A DNA stretch of 64,000 bases from an uncultured Aquimarina sp. (GCA_947499005.1 CANMML010000003.1:124001-188000); one strand, 5' to 3'; counted from the stretch's first letter, positions 17,476-28,351 are shown. Numbers and translations are program-made. Notes: a model not told the origin generated them from the sequence alone.

Positions 17476-17509
17476 AAGCGATTGGTTTATAAAACGAATC
17501 GCTTTTTTG
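17476..17509 (+). terminator. Intrinsic terminator of trpS
   Basis: AAGCGATT (17476-17483) pairs with AATCGCTT (17497-17504), followed by a T run. Confidence 0.75.
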
Positions 17510-17609
17510 TTTGCCAATTGTAATTTTATATCTGGTGCTATACAGTAAGATGATGCTGATCGTCACGACTGTTATAAAGTTATAATTAGCATAACTAAAC
17601 AAAAACAAA

Positions 17610-20390
17610 ATGAAATATTCAATCAAAAGGTTACTAACCGTTTTAGGTATAGTCCTTACAGGGAGTCTAATGAATGCCCAAGTAGAAGTCGATGTCAATT
17701 TCGATTTACGACACGTCGTAGGAGGAGAAGATAATTTTGACAGAGAAAAATTCATAACACTTCACGCAGGTGCGACAGAGAATGATTACAATGTCGAGCT
17801 ACCAAAATTAGACAGTTTATTAGTGCTTTATGGAGCCAATTATGGTAGAGAAACAGGAAGGATGCGTTTTCTTTCTAGCCAAGTTACCGAAGATCCAAAT
17901 AGGCCAGGATTTGCCGATCCAGCAAGTATTACAGCTAGAGGGAATCAGTTAAATACAAATTATAGTCTTTTTCAAACAGGAAAACACAGTACCCAGAATC
18001 GTGGACGCCTTATTACAGCAGCACAGGATAGACCTTTTTTTCCTGACGGTACATTGACCGATTCGGGAAACTTTGCTTTTTCTACTGCGAATGGACCAGC
18101 CGATGATGATTTTGGAACAGCTACAGGTGAGTTTATGGGAATATTTGTTAGAGATGCTTATGGAGATGATCCAAATTCAGGACTAGATGGACCACCAAGA
18201 CCAACTTGGGTGGAAGCGATCAATGAGCCTTTCTTTCCGTTATTTGATTTTACAAATGATACTCCAGCAACTGTTGATGAGATTTTCGAATTTCATAGAA
18301 GTGTAGCTCGTGAAGTAAGAAGATTTAATCCAGACGTTTTAGTAGGAGGTTTTACCAATGCATTTCCCGATTTGCAATTTTTTGGAGGAAGAGGAGAAAA
18401 TCAGCAAATTTTTGGACAATGGGAGCAGCGTTGGGAAGAGTTTATTGACACCACGGGTGACGATATGGATTTCTATTCGGTTCATTTATATGATTTCCCT
18501 AGTATAGGAGGAGGTTTAGAAATACTTCGTAAAGGAGGGAATATAGAAGCCGTATTAGATATGATTGAACACTACAATACCATTAGGTGGGGTAGTGTAA
18601 AACCATGGGTTATTTCGGAGTATGGATCACAATTAAATGATTTTTTTAGACAGAATTGGACTCCCGGGAGAGATTGGTTTATTCTAAGAGCCTTTTCTTC
18701 TATGATGATGCAATTTATGGAACGCCCTGATGTTATAGATGTCACGATTCCTTTTGTATTAACGCGTGCTGAGTTTTTATATGGTGGTGCTGCAAATCCA
18801 GGATATGTATATCCTTGGCGTATGATGAGAAGGGCAGAAGAATTACCATTAATAGGTCCGCTAACTCAAGCAAACCTATACCCACCATTTCCTAATTTTA
18901 CTGCACCTGTAGATCAAGAATACGCCTTTACCGAGATCATTAAATTTTATGAACTTTGGGCAGATGTAAATGGAACTCGAGTAGATACGAAATCAACAGA
19001 TTTAGATATAATGGTTGATGCCTATGTAGACACTTCTAATAATAAAGCACATCTAATTTTAAATAGCTTAGATGAAACAGATTTATTAATCAATTTGAAT
19101 CAAGTAGGTCTTGATTCATCTAATATTGCTGGAGGAGAAATTTTACACTTATTTTTAGGTAATGATGGAAATCCTACCCTTACTAGAGATCTATTTACAA
19201 CGCTTCCTGAAACGGTTACTTTAGCAGAAGAAGGTACCATGATTATAGAGTATGATCTTAATAATACTCCTGTGGTTGATGGTACATCAGAAGAACGAAA
19301 AATTTATGCATTATCGGCGAACCCAAGCCTTCCAGTAGAGCAACAAGGAGATGTTTTTCCTAGGGATATTCAGGCAAATCAACCTATCACATTTACAATT
19401 CCAGGTGTTACTTTGGGTGATGATGGAGAAGCGGTATTGCGTTTGGGGATAGGAAGACAGATTAATACGCCACTTATTCCAACAGTAACGGTTAATGGAA
19501 TAGCTATTCAAGTTCCTACTGATTATAGAGGAGATAATCAGTCAGATAGAGCTTCTAGAGGAAATGGGCAAAATATCTTTTTTGGAATGTTAGAAGCAGA
19601 GGTTTCTTATGATCTTTTAGTTGCTGGAGATAATACAGTAGTAGTTACATTTCCTGATAATGGAGGAGCGGTAAGTAGTTGTGCATTACAAACATTTGAA
19701 TTTTCAAGACCTGTTGAACGAACCGAAGGAGGTAACAGAACACGTGCGATAACTTTTGATAATAGAACCGATTTTATTGAAGCAGGAGATATAGATCCTA
19801 CGGTTGAGATTAATCAGGCTTTAGATATTACAGTAACTTATAGTACTGGTGCTGTATCAGGGGTAGAAGAAGATCTATTTTTTGTAGCAACATTTTTAAG
19901 GCTAGTTGATAATAATGGGGCAACGGTTAGAGATACAGCTTTTACGACGTCTGTGCCTGGTTCAGCAGCCAACTTTGATACTGCTAATTATCAATATACC
20001 ATTCCCGAACAATTTCAAGACGGAAGTCCTGTGTTGCCTTCATCTCAATTAACCAATGGGCAGAGTTATGTTTTAGTGATTTTTATGTCTGTGGATGATA
20101 ATGGAGGTTTTGTAAATGCAAATGCACCAATAAATATTGTATCTCAAGGGGCTTTATCTATTGATAGCTTTGGTGGTAGTGAAAATGCAGTTGCAGTTGT
20201 ATATCCAAACCCAGCAAGTTCAAATGTGACGATAAGTAATGCTGTTTTTAATTCATGGAGCCTTTATGGAATTTCAGGTAAAAAAATCATGGAAGGAAAT
20301 GAAACAAGTTTTTCTGTAGCAGTACTTAATACAGGGATTTATTATCTAGTGCTTGATAATAAAACAGTATTGAAAGTGGTAAAAGAGTAA
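17610..20390 (+). CDS. GH86 family agarase/porphyranase with type IX sorting domain
   Basis: 926 residues. Signal peptide 1-24 (ends MNAQ). Residues ~25-450 match GH86 beta-agarase/beta-porphyranase: HVVGG, FITLHAGATENDY, GRMRF, then the probable acid/base Glu206 in EAINEP and probable nucleophile Glu337 in VISEYG. Two beta-sandwich modules follow (about 465-570 and 595-700), one copy (about 710-842) of the domain that occurs eight times in the second GH86 at 45.4 kb, and a C-terminal type IX sorting domain (about 855-926, YPNPASSNV). Secreted endo-hydrolase of red-algal galactan; agarose versus porphyran cannot be decided. No SusC/D or sulfatase nearby. Confidence 0.85.
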   Translation: MKYSIKRLLTVLGIVLTGSLMNAQVEVDVNFDLRHVVGGEDNFDREKFITLHAGATENDYNVELPKLDSLLVLYGANYGRETGRMRFLSSQVTEDPNRPGFADPASITARGNQLNTNYSLFQTGKHSTQNRGRLITAAQDRPFFPDGTLTDSGNFAFSTANGPADDDFGTATGEFMGIFVRDAYGDDPNSGLDGPPRPTWVEAINEPFFPLFDFTNDTPATVDEIFEFHRSVAREVRRFNPDVLVGGFTNAFPDLQFFGGRGENQQIFGQWEQRWEEFIDTTGDDMDFYSVHLYDFPSIGGGLEILRKGGNIEAVLDMIEHYNTIRWGSVKPWVISEYGSQLNDFFRQNWTPGRDWFILRAFSSMMMQFMERPDVIDVTIPFVLTRAEFLYGGAANPGYVYPWRMMRRAEELPLIGPLTQANLYPPFPNFTAPVDQEYAFTEIIKFYELWADVNGTRVDTKSTDLDIMVDAYVDTSNNKAHLILNSLDETDLLINLNQVGLDSSNIAGGEILHLFLGNDGNPTLTRDLFTTLPETVTLAEEGTMIIEYDLNNTPVVDGTSEERKIYALSANPSLPVEQQGDVFPRDIQANQPITFTIPGVTLGDDGEAVLRLGIGRQINTPLIPTVTVNGIAIQVPTDYRGDNQSDRASRGNGQNIFFGMLEAEVSYDLLVAGDNTVVVTFPDNGGAVSSCALQTFEFSRPVERTEGGNRTRAITFDNRTDFIEAGDIDPTVEINQALDITVTYSTGAVSGVEEDLFFVATFLRLVDNNGATVRDTAFTTSVPGSAANFDTANYQYTIPEQFQDGSPVLPSSQLTNGQSYVLVIFMSVDDNGGFVNANAPINIVSQGALSIDSFGGSENAVAVVYPNPASSNVTISNAVFNSWSLYGISGKKIMEGNETSFSVAVLNTGIYYLVLDNKTVLKVVKE

Positions 20391-20410
20391 TTTTAGAAAT
20401 TAATCATAAA

Positions 20411-20446
20411 AAATGCCCACTTAGAAATATTTCTAAGTGGGCATTT
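20411..20446. terminator. Bidirectional terminator between GH86 and purD
   Basis: A perfect 36-base palindrome (arms AAATGCCCACTTAGAAAT and its complement) between the convergent GH86 and purD genes, with A/T tracts at both sides. Confidence 0.85.
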
Positions 20447-20511
20447 ATATTTTATAAATTGTGTTTATTTACTTCAAACTAAATTTTGAAGGATTTTTTC
20501 ACAATGTAAGA

Positions 20512-21783
20512 TTAAAGATCAAATCCAAGATCGGTTCTAAAATACATATCCTTAAACTTGATTTTTTCAATGTTTTTGTAAGATGTTTTTAAAGCCTCTT
20601 CAAAATTCTCTCCAAAAGAAGTAACTGTTAATACACGGCCTCCATTGGTTACGATGTTTCCATCTTTTAGAGTAGTCCCTGCCTGAAAAACGATAGAATT
20701 TTCTACAGTTTCAATGCCCGTAATTACATCCCCTTTATCATATGCCTCTGGGTAACCACCAGCAACGGTCATTACAGTTACAGCAGTTCTAGGATCAAGA
20801 TCTAACGTAACCTCATTTAGAGTTTGGTTTCCAACATGTTTAAATAAATCAACAAGGTCATTTTTTACACGAGGAAGTACCGCTTCTGTTTCAGGGTCAC
20901 CCATGCGAACATTGTATTCGATGACTTTAGGATCGTCTCCAACTTTAATTAGACCAATAAAAATAAATCCTTTATAGTCGATATTATCTTTGCTTAAACC
21001 ATTAACTGTAGGTTTTACAATTTGATTTTCAATTTTTTCCATGAAGGCCTTATCAGCAAATGGCACTGGAGAGATAGCTCCCATACCTCCTGTATTTAGT
21101 CCAGTATCCCCTTCTCCTATACGTTTGTAGTCTTTTGCTGTTGGTAATGTGATATAGTTTTTTCCATCTGTTAGCACAAATACACTAAGCTCGATACCGT
21201 CTAAAAATTCCTCGATCACAACTTTAGCACTCGCTTCACCAAATTTTTGATTCGCAAGCATATCTTCCAATTCCTGTTTAGCCTCTTCAAGGTCATTTAA
21301 TATTAATACTCCTTTTCCAGCAGCTAAACCGTCAGCCTTTAATACATAAGGAGCTTTTAGAGTTTCTAAAAAAGCTTTTCCTTTTTCTAAAGTATCCGAA
21401 GTAAAGCTTTCATATGCAGCTGTAGGGATATTATGTTTTACCATAAATTCTTTAGCATATTCTTTACTTCCTTCAAGCGTAGCACCTTCTTGTGAAGGAC
21501 CAATAACAGTTATTCCTTTAAGCTGTTCATCCTTTTTGAAAAAGTCACTGATTCCTGCTACTAATGGAACTTCAGGTCCCACAACAACCATAGTAATATT
21601 TTCAGAAATAACAAGTTCTTTAATCTTCTCAAAATCTGTAACCCCTATATCTACGTTGGTAGCAATCGCTGCAGTACCTGCGTTACCTGGTGCAACAAAT
21701 AATTTTTCACACTGATTACTTTCAACTATTTTGTAAGCAAATGTGTGTTCTCTTCCTCCCGAACCTACTATTAAAATATTCAT
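20512..21783 (-). CDS. purD: Phosphoribosylamine--glycine ligase
   Basis: 423 residues. ATP-grasp enzyme making glycinamide ribonucleotide, the second step of purine synthesis. N-terminal MNILIVGSGGREHTFAYK, ATP-grasp motifs (VLKADGLAAGKGV; FLDGIELSVFVLTDG) and YNVRMGDPETEAVLPR are all diagnostic. Full normal length. A single-gene unit with a promoter at 21810-21817. Confidence 0.95.
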   Translation of the reverse strand: MNILIVGSGGREHTFAYKIVESNQCEKLFVAPGNAGTAAIATNVDIGVTDFEKIKELVISENITMVVVGPEVPLVAGISDFFKKDEQLKGITVIGPSQEGATLEGSKEYAKEFMVKHNIPTAAYESFTSDTLEKGKAFLETLKAPYVLKADGLAAGKGVLILNDLEEAKQELEDMLANQKFGEASAKVVIEEFLDGIELSVFVLTDGKNYITLPTAKDYKRIGEGDTGLNTGGMGAISPVPFADKAFMEKIENQIVKPTVNGLSKDNIDYKGFIFIGLIKVGDDPKVIEYNVRMGDPETEAVLPRVKNDLVDLFKHVGNQTLNEVTLDLDPRTAVTVMTVAGGYPEAYDKGDVITGIETVENSIVFQAGTTLKDGNIVTNGGRVLTVTSFGENFEEALKTSYKNIEKIKFKDMYFRTDLGFDL

Positions 21784-21809
21784 GGCCTGTTGTTCAAAAA
21801 TTTAGACTG

Positions 21810-21817
21810 CAAAAATA
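21810..21817 (-). promoter_or_regulatory. Promoter -7 element (TATTTTTG) for purD
   Basis: On the minus strand, TATTTTTGC lies 27 bases ahead of the purD ATG. No clear -33 TTG. Confidence 0.5.
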
Positions 21818-21928
21818 GTGATATTGTATATTTATTAATGACTATTGATGATTTCAATTTAGAAGAAATTAATCAGTATTTGTAGGTAAACACTAATAAT
21901 TGAAAATAATCGACATTAAATACTAAAT

Positions 21929-23284
21929 TTAGTATGCTTTTTCTTGTCCTTTAAAAAGAAGAATAAAGGTATCGAAGATGATTTTGAAATCCATTAATAG
22001 ACTCCAATTTTCAATATAAAAAACATCATGACGAACACGTCCAATAATGTCTGCGTCAGATTGCACTTCTCCTCGGTATCCTTTTACTTGAGCAAGGCCA
22101 GTAATGCCTGGGCGCACAGAATGTCTAAAAACAAATTGAAATTTATCAATTTTTTGGGCATATGCATCAGTATATCGTGGTATATGAGGCCTTGGCCCTA
22201 CGATGCTCATATCTCCTAGTAATACATTGACAAATTGAGGTAACTCGTCGATACTTGTTTTTCTAAGAAAACGTCCAACTTTGGTAACACGATTATCTTC
22301 TTTAGATACATGAAGCTTATCATTCTCTTTTTGAACTTTTAAAGATCGAAATTTATAGCACCAAAATTCTCCATAATTCACTCCATTCCTCTTGTGAATA
22401 AAAAACAGAGGGCCTTTAGATTCAAGTTTAATTATGATAAAAAGTAGAGGTGTTAACCAGGAAAGAATACTTATAATTACTAATGATGACAGAATAATGT
22501 CAATCATTCTTTTTAATATAATATTAGCCTGAAAGTGTAAAGGCATTTTTGGAACAGAAAGTACAGGTATGTAATCGTAATAATCGGTATGTAAATGAGT
22601 AACAGGTATGTGTTCTACATCGGGTACAAATTTTAATACGATACCATTGCTTTCGCAATAATTAACTAGATCATTAATGCTATCATTACCATTTTCATTT
22701 ATAGCACAATACACTTCGTCTATTCGATTTTCTTTTAAGTATTCAAATCCTTTGTCGAAATTATCTGACTCATCATCAGTAAAAATTTTACTGATATGAT
22801 ATCCTAAATTTTTCTTCTTATTGAAGAAACTAACGAGTTCTTTAGTTTGTTTAGAATTTCCAATAACTAGTACAGAACGGTTATTTCCATTAAAAAGTAA
22901 GCGGTATTTTCTTAACGCGGTATAAACTAAAAACTTGTTTATCGATATAATTAGCATAACAATACTAACAAATCGTATTACGTCAATAGCAGAAATTTGA
23001 TCTAGTTTTACAATTCCTAAATAAGCAAAAACTAGTAGGAACATGATGAGTGATTGCTTAACACAATACCCAAGAATTTTTACAATTGTAGTAAATCGGT
23101 AAACTTCGTAAAATTTTACAACACTAGCACCTACAAGCCATCCACTCATTAGATAACCAAAATAAAGGTAGTTTGTAGAGGGATATAATAAATAATAAGC
23201 ACTAAGACAAAGCGTAATAAGATCTAACCCAACCACAAGTGGTCTTATAAGAAAAGAAAATCCTTTTTTGGGTTTATTGAGCAT
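21929..23284 (-). CDS. Undecaprenyl-phosphate sugar phosphotransferase (WcaJ-like)
   Basis: 451 residues. Transfers a sugar-1-phosphate to undecaprenyl phosphate, starting exopolysaccharide or O-unit assembly at the inner membrane. Four N-terminal spans (within 12-125), a Rossmann-like middle domain (about 135-240), a further span and the bacterial sugar transferase domain (about 255-451) with KFRSL, TSIDELPQFVNVLLGDMSIVGPRP and RPGITGLAQV. The next gene upstream, 4 bp away, is a UDP-glucuronate decarboxylase, so they form an envelope glycan unit. Donor sugar unknown (glucose or a related hexose by family). Confidence 0.87.
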   Translation of the reverse strand: MLNKPKKGFSFLIRPLVVGLDLITLCLSAYYLLYPSTNYLYFGYLMSGWLVGASVVKFYEVYRFTTIVKILGYCVKQSLIMFLLVFAYLGIVKLDQISAIDVIRFVSIVMLIISINKFLVYTALRKYRLLFNGNNRSVLVIGNSKQTKELVSFFNKKKNLGYHISKIFTDDESDNFDKGFEYLKENRIDEVYCAINENGNDSINDLVNYCESNGIVLKFVPDVEHIPVTHLHTDYYDYIPVLSVPKMPLHFQANIILKRMIDIILSSLVIISILSWLTPLLFIIIKLESKGPLFFIHKRNGVNYGEFWCYKFRSLKVQKENDKLHVSKEDNRVTKVGRFLRKTSIDELPQFVNVLLGDMSIVGPRPHIPRYTDAYAQKIDKFQFVFRHSVRPGITGLAQVKGYRGEVQSDADIIGRVRHDVFYIENWSLLMDFKIIFDTFILLFKGQEKAY

Positions 23285-23288
23285 GATC

Positions 23289-24278
23289 TCATTTTTTTAT
23301 AAAGCTGTCGAAATTTTTATGTTCGACTTTATACCATTTTTCTTCTGGTAGGCTTGCAAAGTAGTCAATAGTTTTTTGTAAACCAACAGTTCTCAGTACT
23401 TTTGGTTCCCAGCCTAATAAATTTTTTGCCAAATCTATATTTGGTTTGCGTTGTAAAGGATCATCTTTTGGAAGCCCTTCAAAAACGATTTCTTGATTAG
23501 ATCCCGTCAATTCTAAAATCTCTTTTGCAAAATCGATAATGCTAATTTCCGACGGGTTACCTATGTTAACGGGTTGACTGTAGTTAGATTGTAACAACCT
23601 ATAAATTCCTTCTACTTGGTCTGTGATATAACAAAAAGATCGTGTTTGGGAACCATCTCCAAAGACAGTTAAATTTTCTTTTCGTAAGCATTGGCCAATA
23701 AAAGCAGGGATTACTCTACCATCATTCATTCTCATTCTAGGGCCGTATGTGTTAAATATTCTTACTATACGTACAGGAACTTTATGAAAGGTGTGGTATG
23801 CCATTGTCATAGCTTCTTGAAAACGCTTCGCTTCATCATAAACGCCTCGAGGTCCAACAGTATTTACATTTCCGTAATAATCTTCGCTTTGAGGGTGTAC
23901 TAAAGGATCTCCATATACTTCACTAGTTGAAGCAATTAATATGGTCGCTTTTTTTGCTAAAGCAAGTCCCAAACAATTATGTGTCCCTAAAGAGCCTACT
24001 TTTAATGTTTGTATAGGGATTTTTAGATAGTCTATAGGGCTAGCAGGCGAAGCAAAATGCAAAATATAATCTAAATCGCCTTTGATATCAATATGCTCAG
24101 TTACATCATGTTCTATGAATTCGAAATCAGGATTATTAGATAGATGGCGAAGATTGTCTTCGGAACCTGTAATAAAATTATCCATTCCAATCACAAAATA
24201 ACCCTCTTGTAGAAATCTATCTACCAAGTGAGAACCTAAAAATCCAGCAGCACCAGTAATTAAAACTCTTTTTTTCAT
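23289..24278 (-). CDS. UDP-glucuronic acid decarboxylase (UDP-xylose synthase type)
   Basis: 329 residues. Short-chain dehydrogenase fold; converts UDP-glucuronate to UDP-xylose. NAD-binding [10 protein letters not shown] at the N-terminus, the family block [25 protein letters not shown], the catalytic YDEAKR (Tyr and Lys) and [11 protein letters not shown] are all typical of UXS-type decarboxylases. Between the sugar transferase and a DUF6909-like gene (2 bp spacing), so in one minus-strand operon with them. Confidence 0.87.
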   Translation of the reverse strand: MKKRVLITGAAGFLGSHLVDRFLQEGYFVIGMDNFITGSEDNLRHLSNNPDFEFIEHDVTEHIDIKGDLDYILHFASPASPIDYLKIPIQTLKVGSLGTHNCLGLALAKKATILIASTSEVYGDPLVHPQSEDYYGNVNTVGPRGVYDEAKRFQEAMTMAYHTFHKVPVRIVRIFNTYGPRMRMNDGRVIPAFIGQCLRKENLTVFGDGSQTRSFCYITDQVEGIYRLLQSNYSQPVNIGNPSEISIIDFAKEILELTGSNQEIVFEGLPKDDPLQRKPNIDLAKNLLGWEPKVLRTVGLQKTIDYFASLPEEKWYKVEHKNFDSFIKK

Positions 24279-24280
24279 AT

Positions 24281-25963
24281 TTAATTAATATCTAGTCCCA
24301 ATATTTGTTCTAAAATTTTCTCTGTAATGGTGTATGTGGGTTTTACACCAGTAGTCCCTAATCCTCCAGAGGCTAATGTGCTTCCTGTTTGTAATGGATT
24401 ATCAGAAGCATAGTAAGCATAACGTACTTTTACATCATTAGAAATGCTTTTTCTTATTTGCGAAGCAGCCTGAATTGCCTTTTGATAATGAGCACCTTCC
24501 ATTTCTAGCCCAATGGCTCGCCATGTAGATTCATAAAAAAATTGTAATAAATCCCTATTTTGTAAAGATGTACCAAGCACCGTAATCATGCTCCCTTCGC
24601 AAATAGTAATGTCATTATCTTTAAAATCATCAGCACATAACTCATTTTTAAAGGGATAGTTGCCAGAACTTCCTTCAAAGATATGAGCATTAGGGATCAT
24701 AATATCTCCTTTGTCTCCTTCTAAAATACCTGCTTTACCCATAATAGAAACAGAATCAATATTCATGTAGAATAACGTTTCGTTAGGAGCTTGAAATGGC
24801 TTTAATAACTCGTCCATTACACTATAGGCCTGTTCGCCAAAAGCATAATCCATCACTAGAATAACGGGCGATTTATCGGGGTCACTACAGGTGTAATGAG
24901 GAATTTTTAATGTATCAAAAATTTGAACATCAATATGAGAGCGGCTATTATCTTCAATAACTGACATCCCATATTTTAATGCATATTGTTTAATTTCACT
25001 ACGAAGAGATTTATTATTATCATCACTAAGTAATTCATAAAGCTTCATATTAGAGCTCTCGGGGTACTTTTCTTGTAATACCGTTTTAGCATAAAGGGTA
25101 TTCATTACACTATGCATATTAGCACTAATAATGTGTAAAGGTCTTTCAAATAGATTCTTTTGATGAATCCACTTTTTTATTTGATATGCCCAGAAAGTAG
25201 AGTGAATATGATGACCTATTTGTTCCCTCAATACAGGACTAAAACTAATTTCGCGCTTTTTTCCAAGAATAGCTTCTTGTAATGAAATATTACCTAAGCC
25301 GTAAATAAATTTAATTAACTTATCGGGATCATTAGAAGTCGCAAATTTGGGATAAGTATCCGAAACTTCTTGAAAACTTCTTCCCAAAACAAAAGCTAAG
25401 TGAGAAATAGCAATATTGCGTTCTTTCTCTGAAAGGGTTTCTTTTTTAGCAAAAGCTTCAATTTTTTCCCAATCTCTCTTTACACTATCATCTTCTTCTA
25501 GCTGAACACGTTTTCTTATTTTTTCGGCTTCCATATACATGAAAGTAAGATGGGTAAGAATATCATAGATTTCCGAGCGTCCTCTTGTAATTTCAATATT
25601 CATTTGCTCTTCGTCAATACGATAGCAATTTCGCCTTCTCTTTTTAGGAATGATTACTTCAAAGTCTGCTTCTTGGTAACCTTCTTCACTGGTTAAGTTG
25701 ACAAATCGACACTCTTCAATCCCTTCGGGTAAGCGTTCTAAAACGTAGAGCAACCCATTAAGTTCTACTTTGTCTTCATTGATCGAACCATAAATTTCTG
25801 GACGTAATTCTAGTAGGGCTTCACGTAACGTTTCACCAGAAATCCCCATTGGTTTGTAAAATCCTCTATTAAAAAGATGCCTCATTGCAATGTACAAACG
25901 CTCTATAGCATTTGTGCTTTCCTGGGCTCTCGATGGACTATAACTTTGGAAAGAGGAATTCAT
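24281..25963 (-). CDS. Conserved Bacteroidota protein, DUF6909-like
   Basis: 560 residues, starting one base after the stop of the GH3-like gene and ending 2 bp before the decarboxylase. I recall proteins of this sort as DUF6909, beside a GH3-like gene in Bacteroidota. The N-terminal half is charged and helical ([17 protein letters not shown]). The C-terminal half has alternating strands with [15 protein letters not shown] and a [13 protein letters not shown] segment like the MEGA motif that binds ribose in nucleoside phosphorylases/nucleosidases. A nucleosidase-like fold is therefore possible but only suggested. Confidence 0.65.
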   Translation of the reverse strand: MNSSFQSYSPSRAQESTNAIERLYIAMRHLFNRGFYKPMGISGETLREALLELRPEIYGSINEDKVELNGLLYVLERLPEGIEECRFVNLTSEEGYQEADFEVIIPKKRRRNCYRIDEEQMNIEITRGRSEIYDILTHLTFMYMEAEKIRKRVQLEEDDSVKRDWEKIEAFAKKETLSEKERNIAISHLAFVLGRSFQEVSDTYPKFATSNDPDKLIKFIYGLGNISLQEAILGKKREISFSPVLREQIGHHIHSTFWAYQIKKWIHQKNLFERPLHIISANMHSVMNTLYAKTVLQEKYPESSNMKLYELLSDDNNKSLRSEIKQYALKYGMSVIEDNSRSHIDVQIFDTLKIPHYTCSDPDKSPVILVMDYAFGEQAYSVMDELLKPFQAPNETLFYMNIDSVSIMGKAGILEGDKGDIMIPNAHIFEGSSGNYPFKNELCADDFKDNDITICEGSMITVLGTSLQNRDLLQFFYESTWRAIGLEMEGAHYQKAIQAASQIRKSISNDVKVRYAYYASDNPLQTGSTLASGGLGTTGVKPTYTITEKILEQILGLDIN

Positions 25964-27457
25964 TTAGGCTAAATAATTTTGTAATGCATCTGCTATTTTA
26001 CGATCATTAGAAAGTCTAGGCAGTTTGTTTTGGCCACCTAATTTACCAATAGATTTCATGTAATCATTAAATCCATTAGTAGATATAGAAGAAATTTTTA
26101 AAGGCTGAAGAATTTTTCCTTTAATAAGGTCTTGATAATATACATTTTGAATCTGTAGATTTTTATCGATTTCCTTTCTTAATTGTTCGATATCTTTAGG
26201 TGTTTCTTTGAATTCGATAAACCATTCATGATATGGTAATCCACTCTCGGGACTCACTTGAGGAGCTACTGTAAACTCTTGAATTAGATCACCTGTAATC
26301 GAAATAGCTTTTTCTATGGCTTGATCAACTTCTTTCCCAATAACATGTTCTCCAAAAGCAGAGATAAAATGTTTGATGCGTCCAGAAACAATCACTCGAT
26401 AAGGAGATGTACTTACAAATTTTACAGTATCACCAATATTATAAGACCAAAGTCCGGCTGTAGTAGAGACAAGAATCACATAATTGATATCTAGTACTAC
26501 ATCTTTTAAAGAGATACGTGTTGGGTTTTCATTAAAGAAATCGTCTGCTTTAACAAATTCATAGAATATTCCCGAATTTAATTGAAGCAACATTCCTTCT
26601 TCGGTTTGAGTATCCTGAAAAGCAAAAAATCCTTCAGAAGCTGGATACAATTCGATTTGAGGCACTTCTTTTCCAATCAACTTTTGAAGTACTCCCTTGT
26701 AAGGGTCAAAACTGACACCTCCAAAAATGAATAAGTTGAAGTTTGGAAACACCTCTTGAATCGATTTGCCTGTGCGTTCGACAATACGCTCAAAATACAT
26801 TTGTACCCATGGAGGAATTCCGCTAATGATCCCCATATCCTCTGTGAGAGTTTCATCGATAATCGATTCTACTTTTTGCTCCCAATCTTCGATGCAATTG
26901 GTTTCCCAACTAGGCATTCTATTTTTTTGTAGATAAGCAGGTACATAGTGAGCTACAATACCCGATAATCGACCAAGATTTACACCGTTTTTATCTGTCA
27001 GTTCGGGACTTCCTTGTAAAAAGATCATTTTTCGATCTACGAAATCGGCTTTACCTGTTTCGGCAACATAACAAAGAATCGCATTTCTAGCATTGTTAAT
27101 ATGCGTTGGCATAGATTCTTTAGTAATAGGAATATATTTTGCACCACTAGTAGTACCAGATGTCTTGGCAAAATATAATGGTTTCCCGGGCCATAAAATA
27201 TCTGAAGCACCATCAACAACTCGATCGACATAAGGTCTCAATGCTTCATAATCTCTTACAGGAACACGCTCGGCAAAATCTTGATACGATTTGATATTTA
27301 TAAAATCATGATCTTTACCAAATTGAGTGTGTTTGGCTTTTTTGATAAGATTCCGAAACACTTTCTCTTGTGTGTCGAAAGGGCGATTTGCCCATTTTTT
27401 GATATCTCTAGCGATTTTTTTTGCAAAAAGTTTAGCTGCGAATGATTTTACTGACAT
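25964..27457 (-). CDS. GH3 auxin-responsive-promoter family protein (acyl-adenylate/amide synthetase-like)
   Basis: 497 residues. The GH3 family are adenylate-forming enzymes that join an acid to an amino acid in plants; the bacterial members are uncharacterised. Seen here: the N-terminal YQDFAERVPVRDYEALRPY, the ATP-loop KTSGTTSGAKYIPIT, the ELYPASEGFFAFQ motif and the YNIGDTVKFVS motif, followed by a C-terminal ISAFGEHV domain. Length is close to the bacterial family norm. Stop is one base from the DUF6909-like start, so co-translated. Confidence 0.82.
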   Translation of the reverse strand: MSVKSFAAKLFAKKIARDIKKWANRPFDTQEKVFRNLIKKAKHTQFGKDHDFINIKSYQDFAERVPVRDYEALRPYVDRVVDGASDILWPGKPLYFAKTSGTTSGAKYIPITKESMPTHINNARNAILCYVAETGKADFVDRKMIFLQGSPELTDKNGVNLGRLSGIVAHYVPAYLQKNRMPSWETNCIEDWEQKVESIIDETLTEDMGIISGIPPWVQMYFERIVERTGKSIQEVFPNFNLFIFGGVSFDPYKGVLQKLIGKEVPQIELYPASEGFFAFQDTQTEEGMLLQLNSGIFYEFVKADDFFNENPTRISLKDVVLDINYVILVSTTAGLWSYNIGDTVKFVSTSPYRVIVSGRIKHFISAFGEHVIGKEVDQAIEKAISITGDLIQEFTVAPQVSPESGLPYHEWFIEFKETPKDIEQLRKEIDKNLQIQNVYYQDLIKGKILQPLKISSISTNGFNDYMKSIGKLGGQNKLPRLSNDRKIADALQNYLA

Positions 27458-27460
27458 AGT

Positions 27461-28330
27461 TTACTTTTCAAAATCGATGAACTTCATTGGATCTAAAGGT
27501 CGTTGATTGTCCCAAAGTTCGAAATGTAGATGTGGACCTGTGCTTAATTCTCCTGTATTACCTGCAATAGCAATTACTTCCCCAGCTTCGATTAAATCGC
27601 CTTGCTTCTTGAAAATTTTACTATTGTGTTTATAGATAGAAGAGAGTCCAGACTTATGTTTAATTACAATTACGTTACCTGTGGCAGGATTCCATTCATT
27701 AAAAATTACAACACCACTAGCTGCAGCCATTACTGGCGTATTTTTTTCAACAGCAATATCTACGGCAAAATGTTTTTCTTTATCACTAAACTTAGAAGTT
27801 ACATGCCCCTTTACTGGAGGGAAAAACAAATATTCGGAATCTATCTGAGCGGTATTAATATTGAATTTCTCCTTTTGTTTAATTTCTTCTTGAAGCCCCA
27901 TCATTTCTTTTGATGGCTTTGTATTGATACTATCAAACGTAAGTGTGCTAGTGTTTTCTATAGAATCTAAACTCAAATCTTTATGCTCTAGCTTCCCCGT
28001 AAGCACTTTTTGAATGGATTCATAATATTTTTGATTCAATGAGATGGAGTGTGTCAGTGAATCTGTTTGGTAGGCAAGTTGTACCGTTTGATGATTAAAA
28101 TTTGTGGTGCTGTATCCTGGAATATATTCTTTTAAAGGAGAAAACGCAATTAGAAAAAGGGTTCCAGTAATTAAAAGTAGTGCACCTATACCAGCTAAAA
28201 CAAAAACATTTAAACGAGATAGTTTAAAAGAAACTTGTTCTTCAAATGTGTTTTCGTTAAGTATTACTAAACGGTATTTGTTTAGTAATTTTTTTGAAAA
28301 AGAGCCTTTGTTTTTTTTCTTTGTTGCCAT
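27461..28330 (-). CDS. M23 family metallopeptidase (membrane-anchored)
   Basis: 289 residues. Zinc endopeptidase of the lysostaphin/LytM type, acting on peptidoglycan cross-links in the periplasm. One N-terminal span (about 40-62) after a basic segment rich in KKNKGSFSKK, a coiled linker, then the LytM domain (about 170-285) with HFAVDIA (H-x3-D zinc ligands) and GPHLHFELW (HxH). All ligands are present, so probably active. First gene of the operon running through the GH3-like and DUF6909-like genes; 3 bp to the next. Confidence 0.87.
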   Translation of the reverse strand: MATKKKNKGSFSKKLLNKYRLVILNENTFEEQVSFKLSRLNVFVLAGIGALLLITGTLFLIAFSPLKEYIPGYSTTNFNHQTVQLAYQTDSLTHSISLNQKYYESIQKVLTGKLEHKDLSLDSIENTSTLTFDSINTKPSKEMMGLQEEIKQKEKFNINTAQIDSEYLFFPPVKGHVTSKFSDKEKHFAVDIAVEKNTPVMAAASGVVIFNEWNPATGNVIVIKHKSGLSSIYKHNSKIFKKQGDLIEAGEVIAIAGNTGELSTGPHLHFELWDNQRPLDPMKFIDFEK

Positions 28331-28343
28331 AATCTCTATTGCA

Positions 28344-28351
28344 CAAATATA
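28344..28351 (-). promoter_or_regulatory. Promoter -7 element (TATATTTG) for the M23 peptidase operon
   Basis: On the minus strand TATATTTGTG lies 14 bases ahead of the peptidase ATG, giving a very short leader. Confidence 0.5.

Noticed and set aside
17390..17755. Minus-strand reading frame overlapping the trpS end and GH86 start
   Set aside because: It crosses a terminator and the signal-peptide region of GH86 and has no recognisable protein features; a shadow frame.
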